Assembly (NCBI GenBank): GCA_034659475.1
Contig: JAYEHK010000081.1
Coordinates: forward strand, 1-17,868
Source: JAYEHK01 sp034659475
GTDB taxonomy: Bacteria > Bacillota > Syntrophomonadia > Syntrophomonadales > Syntrophomonadaceae
Direction: 5' to 3'
DNA length: 17,868 nt
The notes below the pieces were generated by a model, which was not told where the DNA came from, ran no database searches, and saw only the letters and a list, made by a program, of their open reading frames with translations. Each line of letters opens with the position of its first letter. The stretch's first letter is position 1. This document shows positions 1 to 7,550 of the stretch, piece by piece. Both the position numbers and the translations under genes were made by a program.

Positions 1-181
1 GTTCAGGATTAGAAAAATCCAAATAAGAGCGGTAGTTCTCTAATTTCATTTGTTGCTTACGAAGAACAACCTCATTGATTGAATCAATCGGATGGATCAA
101 AAATCTTTGGAGCTTTTGATAATTCGGTTTTTCACGAAACAAATTGTTTGCATAATCGAACATAAATAAACTCTTCAACAT
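1..181 (-). CDS. Unrecognised protein, N-terminal 60 residues only
   Basis: The frame opens with ATG at 181 and stays open to the window edge, so the 3' part lies outside. A purine-rich AGGTGA sits about 4 bases upstream of the ATG. The visible peptide starts MLKSLFMFDYANNLF and is rich in aromatic, Asn and Lys/Arg residues. It has no signal peptide, membrane segment or motif that I can name. It points the same way as the next small gene (314-637), 132 bases upstream, so the two could be co-transcribed. It could be a genuine gene or a chance opening; the start context and the unbroken 181 bases favour a gene. No function is proposed. Confidence 0.45.
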   Translation of the reverse strand, partial: MLKSLFMFDYANNLFREKPNYQKLQRFLIHPIDSINEVVLRKQQMKLENYRSYLDFSNPE

Positions 182-313
182 TTCTTCACCTGCCTTAATG
201 TATATCAGCAATTACTTCTATACATTATTTCCTATTTGTGTTTTTAAAATCCTTTATTTTTTTGCATAATCATCCATGCACGTTTCTAATCACTCCCAAT
301 ACGTGCTTCTCTT

Positions 314-637
314 CTATTCCCTACAGCTATTGTAAATCTGATTGACCTCTTTTTTCGCCTGTTTAAAAGAAATGAAAAAGGGCATGCGCAACACTTCAAC
401 AGTCAAGCGCCGGTCATCTCCCCTCTGGATATGCACCATAAAATCAAGATCAGGTCTGGCTTTCTTCAAGCAACGCAGTTGCACACGCCATTTACCATTA
501 TGATTGGCAGACAGGTCCCACTTTGTGATTCGGTAGCTTCTCTGAAATGCAATCTCCTCTACGCGCTGCCGGGCAATTTTTTTCATGCACTTTAGTCTGG
601 CATTGCTGACCTTTTCATACGTAACTGATTTACTCAT
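314..637 (-). CDS. Small basic hypothetical protein (107 aa)
   Basis: The gene has an ATG start with GGAG eight bases upstream (GGAGTGAGAGTTAATG), which is a good ribosome binding site. The product has many Lys and Arg residues, especially in the first 35 residues. A middle segment of alternating hydrophobic and charged residues (WRVQLRCLKKARPDLDFMVHIQ) looks like beta strands, and a helical tail contains FKQAKKEVNQIY. There is no signal peptide or membrane segment, so it is probably cytosolic. The basic N-terminus could suit nucleic-acid binding, but that is inference only. I do not recognise the family. Its upstream side opens onto the repeat-rich gene-free stretch 640-1211. Confidence 0.55.
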   Translation of the reverse strand: MSKSVTYEKVSNARLKCMKKIARQRVEEIAFQRSYRITKWDLSANHNGKWRVQLRCLKKARPDLDFMVHIQRGDDRRLTVEVLRMPFFISFKQAKKEVNQIYNSCRE

Positions 638-765
638 TAACTCTCACTCCAACGATTGTTTACCGCATACTATTCAACCACTCCAGCCCATGTGTAAATA
701 ACAGCATAAAAAAAATCAGCCCCGCAATTCCTTATATAAAGAAATACGAGACTGTTTATTGCGTA

Positions 766-858
766 TATTCTTACTAACCACCCATGTCCCGAGGACACAA
801 CCACCGATGAAAATTGGTGCTGGGTGAGGGCGAGTCACTGGGACAGGTCCGCAGACTC
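766..858 (+). repeat. Modular hairpin repeat, copy A
   Basis: This copy begins with a degenerate boundary word (TTCTTACTAACC), followed by the core module at 783-819. The module holds a first stem TGTCC-CGA-GGACA and a second stem CACCGAT-GAAA-ATTGGTG that pairs over all 7 positions, one of them G-T. A further hairpin GAGTC...GACTC spans 832-858. The same core recurs at 1020-1055, 4426-4462 (reverse strand), 7551-7587 and 7803-7841. No protein-coding signal covers it. Together with copy B it fills most of the gene-free stretch 638-1211; I see nothing else there. Confidence 0.7.
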
Positions 859-998
859 ATTTTTGTAATTGCTGGTGGGGACATATGATGGTTTTTCTTA
901 AAACGAGTCAGCAGACCAGTCCCCGAAACTCACCAAAATTTACTTTCCGACTTTTCCGCGAAGGTCCTAAAGGTCCGCGTTGTCCGCGTCTATTCGTT

Positions 999-1211
999 CC
1001 TATTTTCGTACTAACCACCCATGTCTGCACGACACAACCACCGATGAAAATCAGTGTGCAACCGGGGAAGGGAACGCTTTTAACGCTGATATACGCTGAT
1101 ATACGCTGATTACCGCAGATGAACGCTGTTTTATATATTATAAAAAAGAACAGCGTTAATCAGCGGACATCAGCGTGAATCTGCGTTAAAAAAATCCTAT
1201 TTTCTAATTAA
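999..1211 (+). repeat. Modular hairpin repeat, copy B, with 10-bp periodic arms
   Basis: This copy starts with the boundary word CCTATTTTCGTACTAACC (999-1016) and ends with a degenerate version (CCTATTTTCTAATTAA, 1196-1211). The core module is at 1020-1055. Then a long imperfect inverted repeat (about 1080-1188) is built from the unit ACGCTGATNN repeated at 10-base spacing. The left arm and the reverse complement of the right arm share the order ACGCTGAT, CCGC(A/T)GAT, AACGCTGTT around an A/T-rich loop (about 1131-1147). The copy ends exactly against the stop codon of the minus-strand gene at 1212. It is probably a non-coding, cruciform-capable element. Confidence 0.75.
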
Positions 1212-1934
1212 TCATATCATTTCGCTTAACAGGTCATACCATTCTTTCGCTGGTTCCAGGTAATTAAAAATGAGCTTATGATACGCAGGAGAGTCATTCT
1301 TAAAAATAATGTCTAAGACAACCCTGTTTTCAACAATAACACAGTTTTCATCCAATCGTTTCCACCGGTCCAGCGCCGACCCGGTCCCTCTGGTCTGTTC
1401 GTACACTAGTCGGGGATGTTTGTCAACTTCCTGCTCGGGCATATCTCGCGAGCATTGACTCATTAATAGATGTTCCCTGGGATACGTTTGAAACAGATTA
1501 ATCTGCTTAATATCCAATGTGTTGATCATTGTAGGTACATAATAATCAGTACGCCAGGTATCCATCTGCAAATTTGTTTTGTCCCTTTGCCAATCTGAAT
1601 AGGTCTCTAACTGAAGAAGACAAATCCTTCCCGTTCCTTTTTTAATCGCAATCCCATTGCCTACCTCGCTAACAAATGACATATCCGGAGAAAATCCCAT
1701 AGCCGGAAGTTCATTGGAAATAAGCTGATTCCACACTTCCTTCTTTCTCTGCTCCAACTCCAATAATTTATCCATTCTATTTTGGACCGTGAATTGATTG
1801 TCACCCTCTAACGAGAATTCCTTCTCGTTTTCTTTGTCTGCATTCCGCATTCGCATTTTATCAAACACAGCAAATAAGACTAATCCAACAACCAACACAC
1901 CTGCAATAAACAGAGCTTCCTTTATTGTAATCAC
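1212..1934 (-). CDS. Membrane-anchored protein of unknown function (240 aa)
   Basis: Residues 7-24 (LFIAGVLVVGLVLFAVFD) form one N-terminal membrane segment. A charged stretch rich in Lys, Arg, Asp and Glu follows (25-45), and then a soluble domain of about 190 residues, so this is probably a single-pass anchored protein. The region around residues 55-70 (MDKLLELEQRKKEVWNQLI) looks helical and could be a short coiled coil. The soluble part has alternating strand-like segments and two cysteines, with no motif that I recognise. The start is GTG at 1934, with GAGG only two bases upstream; ATT at codon 2 is better spaced (five bases), so the exact start is uncertain. The lipoprotein gene lies 79 bases upstream on the same strand, and the pair may be one envelope-related unit. 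Confidence 0.7.
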   Translation of the reverse strand: MITIKEALFIAGVLVVGLVLFAVFDKMRMRNADKENEKEFSLEGDNQFTVQNRMDKLLELEQRKKEVWNQLISNELPAMGFSPDMSFVSEVGNGIAIKKGTGRICLLQLETYSDWQRDKTNLQMDTWRTDYYVPTMINTLDIKQINLFQTYPREHLLMSQCSRDMPEQEVDKHPRLVYEQTRGTGSALDRWKRLDENCVIVENRVVLDIIFKNDSPAYHKLIFNYLEPAKEWYDLLSEMI

Positions 1935-2013
1935 TTCCTCATCAGAAAACTTTATATCCTATTATCATTATCATTAAGTCTACCACAATGTTGGCTCAAC
2001 AACGAATAAGCTT

Positions 2014-2688
2014 CTATTCATAAAACCATTCACTGGTCAGGGTGATCCGTTCCACCACGTCTTCATCTCCTACCACTGCATTGATTTTGTTGTCCATTTT
2101 GGCCGCATCAAAATTGATAATGAGCAGTTCCCCTTTCCCCAGTTCAAACCATCCTATTAATGGTTCGTGTGAATACAGACCCTGATGTTCCTGAAATTCT
2201 TGGCGGAGTGCAACCAGCGCCTCACCGGCGTTGTCATTAATCTGAACCCCAAGATTCGTTTCCATATCAACAGACACAGTAGAGATTTCTAAAACCCGCT
2301 CCGTTTTTTTTCCCAGAATGAGTTCAGTTCCATTTCCGTAGTGCCAGATCTGGATAGGCTCTCCATAATACCCTCCCTGTTCAATCATTTCTTCATCAGG
2401 ATAACCTAAAATGTATTCTACTTTCCCGGAAAGCTCGCCAATGCTAACGCCCCCAATAGAAGGGCTGCTATCGTATATCGATATTTTTTCCGGAATCTCC
2501 CCCTGATTTACCAACTGCGGTTTTTCCGATGATTCTTCTTGCTCTACTGACTTCTGCACCACATCATTTTGTATTGCAGGATCTTGATTAATCCCTTCAC
2601 TTCGCTGACAGCCAAATATGAAGAACAGCAATGGCAGCACTAATATAAAACACGTAAAACGCCGCATTATCAAATTTCCCCGTGTCAT
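2014..2688 (-). CDS. Putative lipoprotein, unknown function
   Basis: The N-terminus shows a basic n-region (MTRGNLIMRR), a hydrophobic core and a lipobox ending IFGC, so the mature protein would start with lipidated Cys followed by QRSEG. A Ser/Gln/Glu-rich linker follows, then a compact domain of about 140 residues. That domain begins GGVSIGELSGKVEYILGYP, a pattern seen in secreted Firmicute proteins where a glycine-rich turn precedes 'lG.P'. I chose ATG at 2688 because a GGGGG tract lies seven bases before it. ATG at 2715 lacks a good site, and ATG at 2667 (GGGGA upstream) would give a shorter n-region. It probably sits on the outer face of the membrane. It is transcribed before the anchored protein at 1212-1934. 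No enzymatic motif is visible. Confidence 0.7.
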   Translation of the reverse strand: MTRGNLIMRRFTCFILVLPLLFFIFGCQRSEGINQDPAIQNDVVQKSVEQEESSEKPQLVNQGEIPEKISIYDSSPSIGGVSIGELSGKVEYILGYPDEEMIEQGGYYGEPIQIWHYGNGTELILGKKTERVLEISTVSVDMETNLGVQINDNAGEALVALRQEFQEHQGLYSHEPLIGWFELGKGELLIINFDAAKMDNKINAVVGDEDVVERITLTSEWFYE

Positions 2689-2992
2689 AAAATGAGCCCC
2701 CTTTCCATTAACCATCTCAATCTATTAAATATCTCAAGTAATTCCATCAAAGCAACAAGATATGTTTTTAAATAGAAATACCATTTATTTATTTATTTCT
2801 TCCTATTTTACAAATACTCCCCAGTAAAGAGCAAGAAAATTCGGTTATCAAAAAAACGTGGTAGTTCACAACCCCAAAAATTAATCCCTATTCATTTATA
2901 CGTCTTTATTCTTTAAAACCTTCAAAAATGAGATATATTTTTTCATCCCGATTTGTTATTATAAGGCATTACATGATTAAGGAGATATAGCC

Positions 2993-4150
2993 ATGATTAT
3001 TCTTGATGAACCTTATGTTTCAGACTTTCTCGTAGATACCCTGATCAAAAACCAGGTTCCTGTTCTGAAAAGCCCTGCACTCAAAGAGATCAATACGGAG
3101 AACATGCTGCTTCTTGGCGAACAGGATTTTTTTGCACACTATCAGTTCAATGCAGACCTTCCCCTTTACACCAACTCTGAGAATACGATTGCGTTGGTTA
3201 TGCAATATCTATCCGAAACAAGCATTGCGCAAACAACCAAAGTGCTAAAGGATAAGTACATCTTCCGGCAGGCAACCCAATCCCTGTATCCTGGCCTTCA
3301 ATTCAGCAAAAAAAACATCGAGGATCTGTCCAGTCTTGAAGAAGAAAATCTCACCTACCCCATTATTGTTAAACCTTCCACTGGTTTCTTTAGTATGGGT
3401 GTATACAAAGTGAACAAACCGGAAGAATGGCCCGACATCATCAACCAGCTGCGTGAAGAACAGACCCAGGCCAGTGGATTGTATCCTGACTGCGTCATAA
3501 GTTATGTCGATTATATCGTTGAGCAGTTCATCCCAGGCACAGAATTCGCCGTGGATGCCTACTACAATCAGGAGGGTGAGCCCATTATATTAAACATACT
3601 GGAGCACCTGTTTCTGGACGATAATGACACCCGTGACCGTGTCTACTTCACGAGCAAAGCAACCATTGAAAAGTGGCTATCCGTATTCCAGCAGGAACTA
3701 ACAAGAATCGGCCAAACCCTGACAATAAAAAACTATCCTGTCCATGTAGAATTTCGTGTATCCAATGGTCAGGTACTGCCCATTGAAGTCAACCCCCTGC
3801 GCTTTGCCGGATGGTGCACGACCGATATTGCCTTTTATGCCTGGGGAATCAATCCTTATGAATACTATCTTTTGGGAAAAGCGCCCAACTGGAACGAACT
3901 GCTCGATAAAAAAGATGATGGTTACGATTGCATTAATGTTGCCGACATCTCTCCCCAGATTAATCGCCAGACCATTAAAAGCATTCGCTACGATGAATTC
4001 GCAAAACTATTCAGCAAGGTTCACGAACTGAGAAAAATTGACTACCACAAACATCCTGTTTTTTCCTTCGTGTTTTCACATACCGACAGCTATGAAGAGA
4101 TGCGACAAATCATCATGCAGGACTTCACCCCTTATCTGGAGTTAGACTAA
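2993..4150 (+). CDS. ATP-grasp domain protein (carboxylate-amine/thiol ligase-like)
   Basis: The protein has 385 residues, an ATG start and AAGGAG eight bases upstream. The ATP-grasp fold is supported by three segments: YPIIVKPSTGFFSMGVYKV (nucleotide-binding lysine and the flexible glycine/serine loop, about 122-140), VEQFIPGTEFAVDAYY (the acidic hinge, about 177-192) and VHVEFRV...PIEVNPLRFAGW (metal-binding Glu and Glu-x-Asn, about 250-275). The first 100 residues would be the pre-ATP-grasp domain, which is family-specific and unfamiliar to me. Members of this superfamily activate a carboxylate as an acyl-phosphate and join it to an amine or thiol; the substrate cannot be read here. The gene stands alone: the left neighbours are divergent, a terminator follows directly, and no peptide, amino-acid or cofactor gene lies nearby. 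Confidence 0.8.
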   Translation: MIILDEPYVSDFLVDTLIKNQVPVLKSPALKEINTENMLLLGEQDFFAHYQFNADLPLYTNSENTIALVMQYLSETSIAQTTKVLKDKYIFRQATQSLYPGLQFSKKNIEDLSSLEEENLTYPIIVKPSTGFFSMGVYKVNKPEEWPDIINQLREEQTQASGLYPDCVISYVDYIVEQFIPGTEFAVDAYYNQEGEPIILNILEHLFLDDNDTRDRVYFTSKATIEKWLSVFQQELTRIGQTLTIKNYPVHVEFRVSNGQVLPIEVNPLRFAGWCTTDIAFYAWGINPYEYYLLGKAPNWNELLDKKDDGYDCINVADISPQINRQTIKSIRYDEFAKLFSKVHELRKIDYHKHPVFSFVFSHTDSYEEMRQIIMQDFTPYLELD

Positions 4151-4154
4151 AAAT

Positions 4155-4192
4155 AAAAGGACCGGCTTTTTCGTTAAAGCGGTCCTTTTGTT
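4155..4192 (+). terminator. Intrinsic terminator of the ATP-grasp gene
   Basis: The hairpin AAAAGGACCGGCTTT (4155-4169) pairs with AAAGCGGTCCTTTT (4176-4189) with a single bulged G. The descending arm ends in a T tract. It lies 5 bases after the stop codon, so the upstream gene is monocistronic. The A-rich left arm would also allow termination of transcripts coming from the other side. Confidence 0.85.
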
Positions 4193-4206
4193 ATTATGCT
4201 ATGAAA

Positions 4207-4482
4207 GATTAGTACGAAAATAGGAACCGAAAACGCTGATTAACGCTGATGTCCGCTGATTTTCGCCCCCTACGGGGACAACTGATATTCCCTCCGGTCA
4301 TAATTGAGGTTGCTGTTCTTTTTTTTAATATTTAAACAGCGGTAATCTGCGTCCTATTTAAACGACCAGAGAGAGTATCAGCTGCACTCTTGAGTGCGTT
4401 AAAATCGTTCCCATCCCCAGTTGCCCACTAATTTTCATCAGTGGTTATGTCGTGCAGACATGGAGGGTTATTACGAAAATAA
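4207..4482 (-). repeat. Modular hairpin repeat, copy C (largest, reverse orientation)
   Basis: Read on the minus strand, this copy runs from the boundary word at 4482-4466 through the core module (4462-4426) to a second boundary word at 4224-4207. The core stem is CACTGAT-GAAA-ATTAGTG; compared with copy A one C-G pair has become T-A, so pairing is kept. The interior (about 4230-4400) is a large imperfect inverted repeat. Each arm holds CTGATAYTCYCTCYGGTC next to a small hairpin (CCCC-TAC-GGGG on one arm, GCACTC-TT-GAGTGC on the other) around an A/T-rich centre. The ACGCTGAT unit seen in copy B recurs at 4231-4260. The copy sits between the ATP-grasp terminator and the helicase 3' end. Confidence 0.75.
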
Positions 4483-4488
4483 CATCTT

Positions 4489-4638
4489 GGGGATGAAGGC
4501 TTAAAGTTAGCGCAGGGGAGTAAAGGCGATAGAGAAAGCTTAAAATTAGCTCTCCTTCCCCAGGTGCCAGAGCATCACCTATTCAGCTCGTACGTAAGAC
4601 ATAAGACCGGACCCAAGCGTTCTTAAGCCTTCATCCCC
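4489..4638. repeat. 150-base inverted repeat with 16-bp perfect arms (possible structured RNA)
   Basis: GGGGATGAAGGCTTAA (4489-4504) is matched perfectly by TTAAGCCTTCATCCCC (4623-4638). Inside, weaker complementarity continues (GCGCAGGGG against an arm reading ACGCTTGGG on the reverse strand). A separate internal hairpin, AGGTG...CACCT, is read on the minus strand near 4560-4582. There is no convincing ORF. It directly follows repeat copy C and precedes the 3' end of the helicase gene. It could be a non-coding RNA fold or a miniature mobile element; the sequence alone does not decide. Confidence 0.55.
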
Positions 4639-4666
4639 TGGCATCACATTACACCTAGCCCCTAAC

Positions 4667-6097
4667 CTATTTTCCTCTTGGTTTTGATTTATAAGGCTTC
4701 TTAGTATTCTTCTGATTGCTTCCTCTTCTGCCATAATCCTTTTTCCTGGTTTTGCTTTGATATGGCTCTTTGACCCTGATCGGCGGTACTTCGGACAGCA
4801 TCTGGGCCGGACTGGTTTCTGGTTCCCGAGTCAACATCTTCAATGCCGCTGACAGAAGGGTTACAGAATCATGTTCGTCCAACAGACTCTCGGCCAGACT
4901 CTTATATTGCTGAATATCCTCCTTCTCCGTAACCGCAAGAAGATTTTCCACAACCATACGCTGCAAACCTGCAAAGACTTCATTTACCGTGGGTACAGGC
5001 TGACGGTCTATCTGTTGCTTAGTAATCTGTTCAATAAATCTCAGATGCCCGATTTCTCTGGGGGTAACAAAGGTAGTCGCTAACCCGGTTTCTCCCGCAC
5101 GACCTGTCCTTCCGATTCGATGCACATAGCTCTCTGGATCCTGGGGGATATCAAAGTTATAGATATGTGTAACGCCACTGATATCAAGTCCTCGCGCAGC
5201 TACATCGGTTGCCACCAGAACCTCAATCGTTCCCGACTTAAACTTACGCATAACTATATCTCGCATGTTCTGACTCAAATCACCGTGGAGACCTTCGGCC
5301 GAATATCCACGCTTGCTTAATGCTTCGGCAATCTCGTCTACCCTGCGCTTGGTGCGCCCAAAAACAATAGATAGATCAGGACTCTGTATATCAAGCAACC
5401 GGCATAATACATCCAGCTTTTTCATCTCAGGGGTTTCGATGTATTGCTGTTTTATCGCCGATACCGTTACTTCATGCGGTTTAATGTGAATCATTTCAGG
5501 ATTATTCATGAATTCTCTGGCCAGATTCTGAATATGCACAGGCATGGTCGCGGAAAAAAGAAGGTTTTGCCGTTCCTCCGGCATGTGCTTGAGAATCTCC
5601 TCAATATCCTCTTTGAAGCCCATATTCAGCATTTCATCTGCCTCATCAAGGACAATCATTTTGATATTTTGCAGCCGAATGGTCCTTCTTCTCATATGAT
5701 CCATCAAACGACCAGGTGTGCCAACAATAATCGCCGGTCTTTTTTTAAGTGCCCTGATCTGTCTGTCTATCTCCTGTCCACCATAAATGGGTAACGCCCT
5801 GACATGCTTAAAATGTCCAATCTTATTAAGTTCCTCCGCTACCTGCATCGCAAGTTCACGGGTAGGTGTAATGACAATCCCCTGAATGTACTCTACCTCC
5901 AGGTCACAGCGATCCACCATAGGGATCCCATAAGCAGCCGTTTTTCCGGTTCCGGTTTGTGCTCTGCCAATCAGATCTCTCCCCGCCAGAGCAAGCGGAA
6001 TGGTCTCTTCCTGTATTGGCGTAGGTTCTTCAAACCCCATAGTTATAATCGCCTGCATAATTTGCGGGGCTAATTGTAATTCATCAAATGTTGTCAA
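4667..6097 (-). CDS. DEAD-box ATP-dependent RNA helicase (CshA/DeaD type)
   Basis: All helicase motifs appear in order: Q motif (GFEEPTPIQ), motif I AQTGTGKT, Ia PTRELA, Ib TPGR, II DEAD, III SAT, then in the second RecA domain the LHGD segment, V ATDVAARGLDI and VI HRIGRTGR. This is a complete two-domain core of about 360 residues. It is followed by a C-terminal extension ending in a Lys/Arg-rich tail (KTRKKDYGRRG...) typical of RNA-binding tails. Such enzymes unwind short RNA duplexes in ribosome assembly and mRNA decay, often in cold adaptation. The start is TTG at 6097, giving MTTFDELQL, with AAGGAG about 11 bases upstream; no in-frame ATG exists at this end. At 476 residues it is within the normal size range. 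It is transcribed alone, with a 5' leader in the 6098-6496 gap. Confidence 0.95.
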   Translation of the reverse strand: MTTFDELQLAPQIMQAIITMGFEEPTPIQEETIPLALAGRDLIGRAQTGTGKTAAYGIPMVDRCDLEVEYIQGIVITPTRELAMQVAEELNKIGHFKHVRALPIYGGQEIDRQIRALKKRPAIIVGTPGRLMDHMRRRTIRLQNIKMIVLDEADEMLNMGFKEDIEEILKHMPEERQNLLFSATMPVHIQNLAREFMNNPEMIHIKPHEVTVSAIKQQYIETPEMKKLDVLCRLLDIQSPDLSIVFGRTKRRVDEIAEALSKRGYSAEGLHGDLSQNMRDIVMRKFKSGTIEVLVATDVAARGLDISGVTHIYNFDIPQDPESYVHRIGRTGRAGETGLATTFVTPREIGHLRFIEQITKQQIDRQPVPTVNEVFAGLQRMVVENLLAVTEKEDIQQYKSLAESLLDEHDSVTLLSAALKMLTREPETSPAQMLSEVPPIRVKEPYQSKTRKKDYGRRGSNQKNTKKPYKSKPRGK

Positions 6098-6496
6098 ATG
6101 TTATCTATCTCCTTTTCTCTAAATCGCTACTATTAGATTTACCTGATTTACTGCTTTTTATAGTATATATCAAGGATTTTCTCTCCGGTGCGACGCGGAA
6201 ACAGGGGGACGTTTCATTTTGTCTCACCCATTTATAAAAGTCAATACGCTTGATTTTTTAGCGATTTTCATTTGTCGTTGCAGCCTGCATCCATGAAGTA
6301 TTCCACTGCTCTCCTAAGCGACACGTTTTTAGTATCATCATGCCAATAACCCCTTCCCAGCGGACAGATTTATATACAAATAAGCGGTATTAACTTCCTA
6401 CTAAATAGTAAAAAATCAAAACCGCTTTCAAAGCATCTAAAGGCTGATACAATCTCACTGGCTCGCACTGCATATCATCTTCCAGGCGACCATTAT
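6098..6496. other. Intergenic region between helicase start and tlp stop
   Basis: No gene is supported here. The part next to the helicase is A/T-rich (around 6150-6180) and probably holds its promoter and leader, but I cannot fix -35/-10 boxes with confidence. At 6203-6231 a phrase combining GGGGGACGTTTCA with TTGTCTCACCC resembles the short REP-like 'gggac...gtccc' sequences scattered in Firmicute genomes. Two tiny minus-strand frames of fewer than 30 codons occur and neither has a good ribosome binding site. Confidence 0.4.
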
Positions 6497-6733
6497 TTAT
6501 TTCTCCATGTTGTATTTCGATCTTTCCTGTCTCTCAAGGTTTTCTGCCTTAATTCCTTTACGCATGCACTCAATGGCTTCGGTTCTATTTTCATTCTTGT
6601 CTTTTAAAATCTGTTTCATGCGGGCATCATCGGTTTTCATGATGACTTCTTCTGCCACCTCCATGTTGTGGATGGTTTTATCAATAGTCTTTTGTATAGT
6701 CTCTATGTTTTTTTTGCTATCCTCGTTCTTCAT
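6497..6733 (-). CDS. tlp: Small acid-soluble spore protein, Tlp family
   Basis: The 78-residue product begins MKNEDSKKNIETIQKTI and continues with NMEVAEEVI...KDKNENRTEAIECMRKGIK. This matches the Tlp pattern: an N-terminal DNxxxIQ-like helix, the AEE segment, and a K-NxRR-EAIexmR-eIK-type helix. Tlp is made in the forespore under SigG control and is found in the mature spore core. I chose ATG at 6733 because AAAGGAG lies ten bases upstream and the family's N-terminus begins there; the frame continues to 6802 but that extension matches nothing. The KTDDARMKQIL segment resembles clostridial versions. One cysteine and the extended LERQERSKY tail differ slightly from the usual forms. It stands alone and points away from the azl genes, as forespore genes usually do. 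Confidence 0.8.
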   Translation of the reverse strand: MKNEDSKKNIETIQKTIDKTIHNMEVAEEVIMKTDDARMKQILKDKNENRTEAIECMRKGIKAENLERQERSKYNMEK

Positions 6734-6892
6734 CCTTACCGGACTCCTTTCTTTTTGGCAGGAAATATTTATTGGGGCATAGCTATTGTTTGAAAGATAC
6801 ATCGTTTTTATGCAAAATCAAAAGAAGAAAGGTGCAAATAAGCCGTTATGATAGCGATATCGTTCATCTTTTGATATAATATGCTGGAATAA

Positions 6893-7234
6893 TGCCTCAA
6901 GACCATTCTCATACGCTTTCCAGATCCTCTTTATTTTGGGGTCGTTGTGGCAACCTTTTATATCGCCTGGATTGTCTCATCACTTCTTGGCGGGCTATTA
7001 GGAAATCAGGTTGATCCGCAAAAATGGGGGTTGGACTTAGCCTTTCCGATTACTTTTGTAGCCCTCCTTATCCCGAATCTCATAGAAAAACCAGTCATTG
7101 CAACATCGCATGCTGCTATAATATTAGCGGTTGGGCTCGAATACTTAATGCCCGGAAATGAATTAACGATCATTATCACTGGTGTTTTTGCACCGTTTGT
7201 AGGTCTTTATTTAACGAGGAGGTCAAAATGCTAG
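6893..7234 (+). pseudogene. azlC: azlC remnant: C-terminal half of branched-chain amino acid exporter subunit
   Basis: The frame is open from 6893. From about 6914 it reads IRFPDPLYFGVVVATFYIAWIVSSLLGGLLGN, then PITFVALLIPNLIEKP, HAAIILAVGLEYLMPG and a final hydrophobic segment. This is the C-terminal part of AzlC, which pairs with AzlD to export branched-chain amino acids. A full AzlC has about 230-245 residues; only about 110 are present, and a stop (TAA at 6890) precedes them. The nearest usable start is GTG at 6947, with no ribosome binding site. The missing half includes the first membrane helices, so transport is unlikely. The 3' end overlaps the azlD start by 7 bases, as in intact azlCD operons, which indicates a 5' deletion rather than a reduced gene. 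Confidence 0.75.
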
Positions 7235-7545
7235 ATCACTGGATTTTAATCGGATTACTAGCTGTTTCCACCTATATATCACGCATCTTCGGCGTCGAAA
7301 TCATGGCAGAACGCGAGATGAGTCCCACCCTGCGATTATATTTCAGTTACGTACCCGTTGCAATTATGTCGGCACTTGTTGTCAAACAAATTCTCGTTCC
7401 CACAGATGGACAACTCGTTATTTCACTTCCGGTTCTGATCGGCTGTCTTGCCACAGCGATTGCAATCAAGAAACTAAACGCGTTTCTTCCGTCTGTTGTG
7501 ATCGGAGTCATCATTGGATTGTTAGCGCGTTATTTAATCATGTGA
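7228..7545 (+). CDS. azlD: AzlD-family small membrane subunit of branched-chain amino acid exporter
   Basis: The protein has 105 residues and about four hydrophobic segments: WILIGLLAVSTYISRIFGVEI, LYFSYVPVAIMSALVVKQIL, LPVLIGCLATAIAIKK and VVIGVIIGLLARYLI. Length and layout fit AzlD, the small partner of AzlC, located in the cytoplasmic membrane. The 'tyisR' and 'P...Ry..yvP.ai' patterns near the N-terminus are characteristic. ATG at 7228 has GAGGAGG just upstream inside the azlC end, and the overlap suggests translational coupling. This gene looks intact, but its partner and presumably the operon promoter are lost, so it may be silent or decaying. Repeat copy D1 begins 6 bases after its stop. 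Confidence 0.85.
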   Translation: MLDHWILIGLLAVSTYISRIFGVEIMAEREMSPTLRLYFSYVPVAIMSALVVKQILVPTDGQLVISLPVLIGCLATAIAIKKLNAFLPSVVIGVIIGLLARYLIM

Positions 7546-7550
7546 ATTTA

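Noticed and set aside
885..1109. Plus-strand 74-codon frame in the gap before 1212
   Set aside because: It runs straight through the core module and periodic arms of repeat copy B; its composition follows the repeats and no family is recognisable.
4426..4462. CTGATGA...GAAA resemblance to a hammerhead ribozyme core
   Set aside because: The GAAA is the loop of a simple stem here, and the three-stem junction and cleavage site of a hammerhead are absent.
5120..5794. Several plus-strand frames inside the helicase gene, and similar ones inside mutS2, hyuA and DUF917
   Set aside because: They are antisense shadows of strongly conserved genes, without ribosome binding sites or recognisable products.
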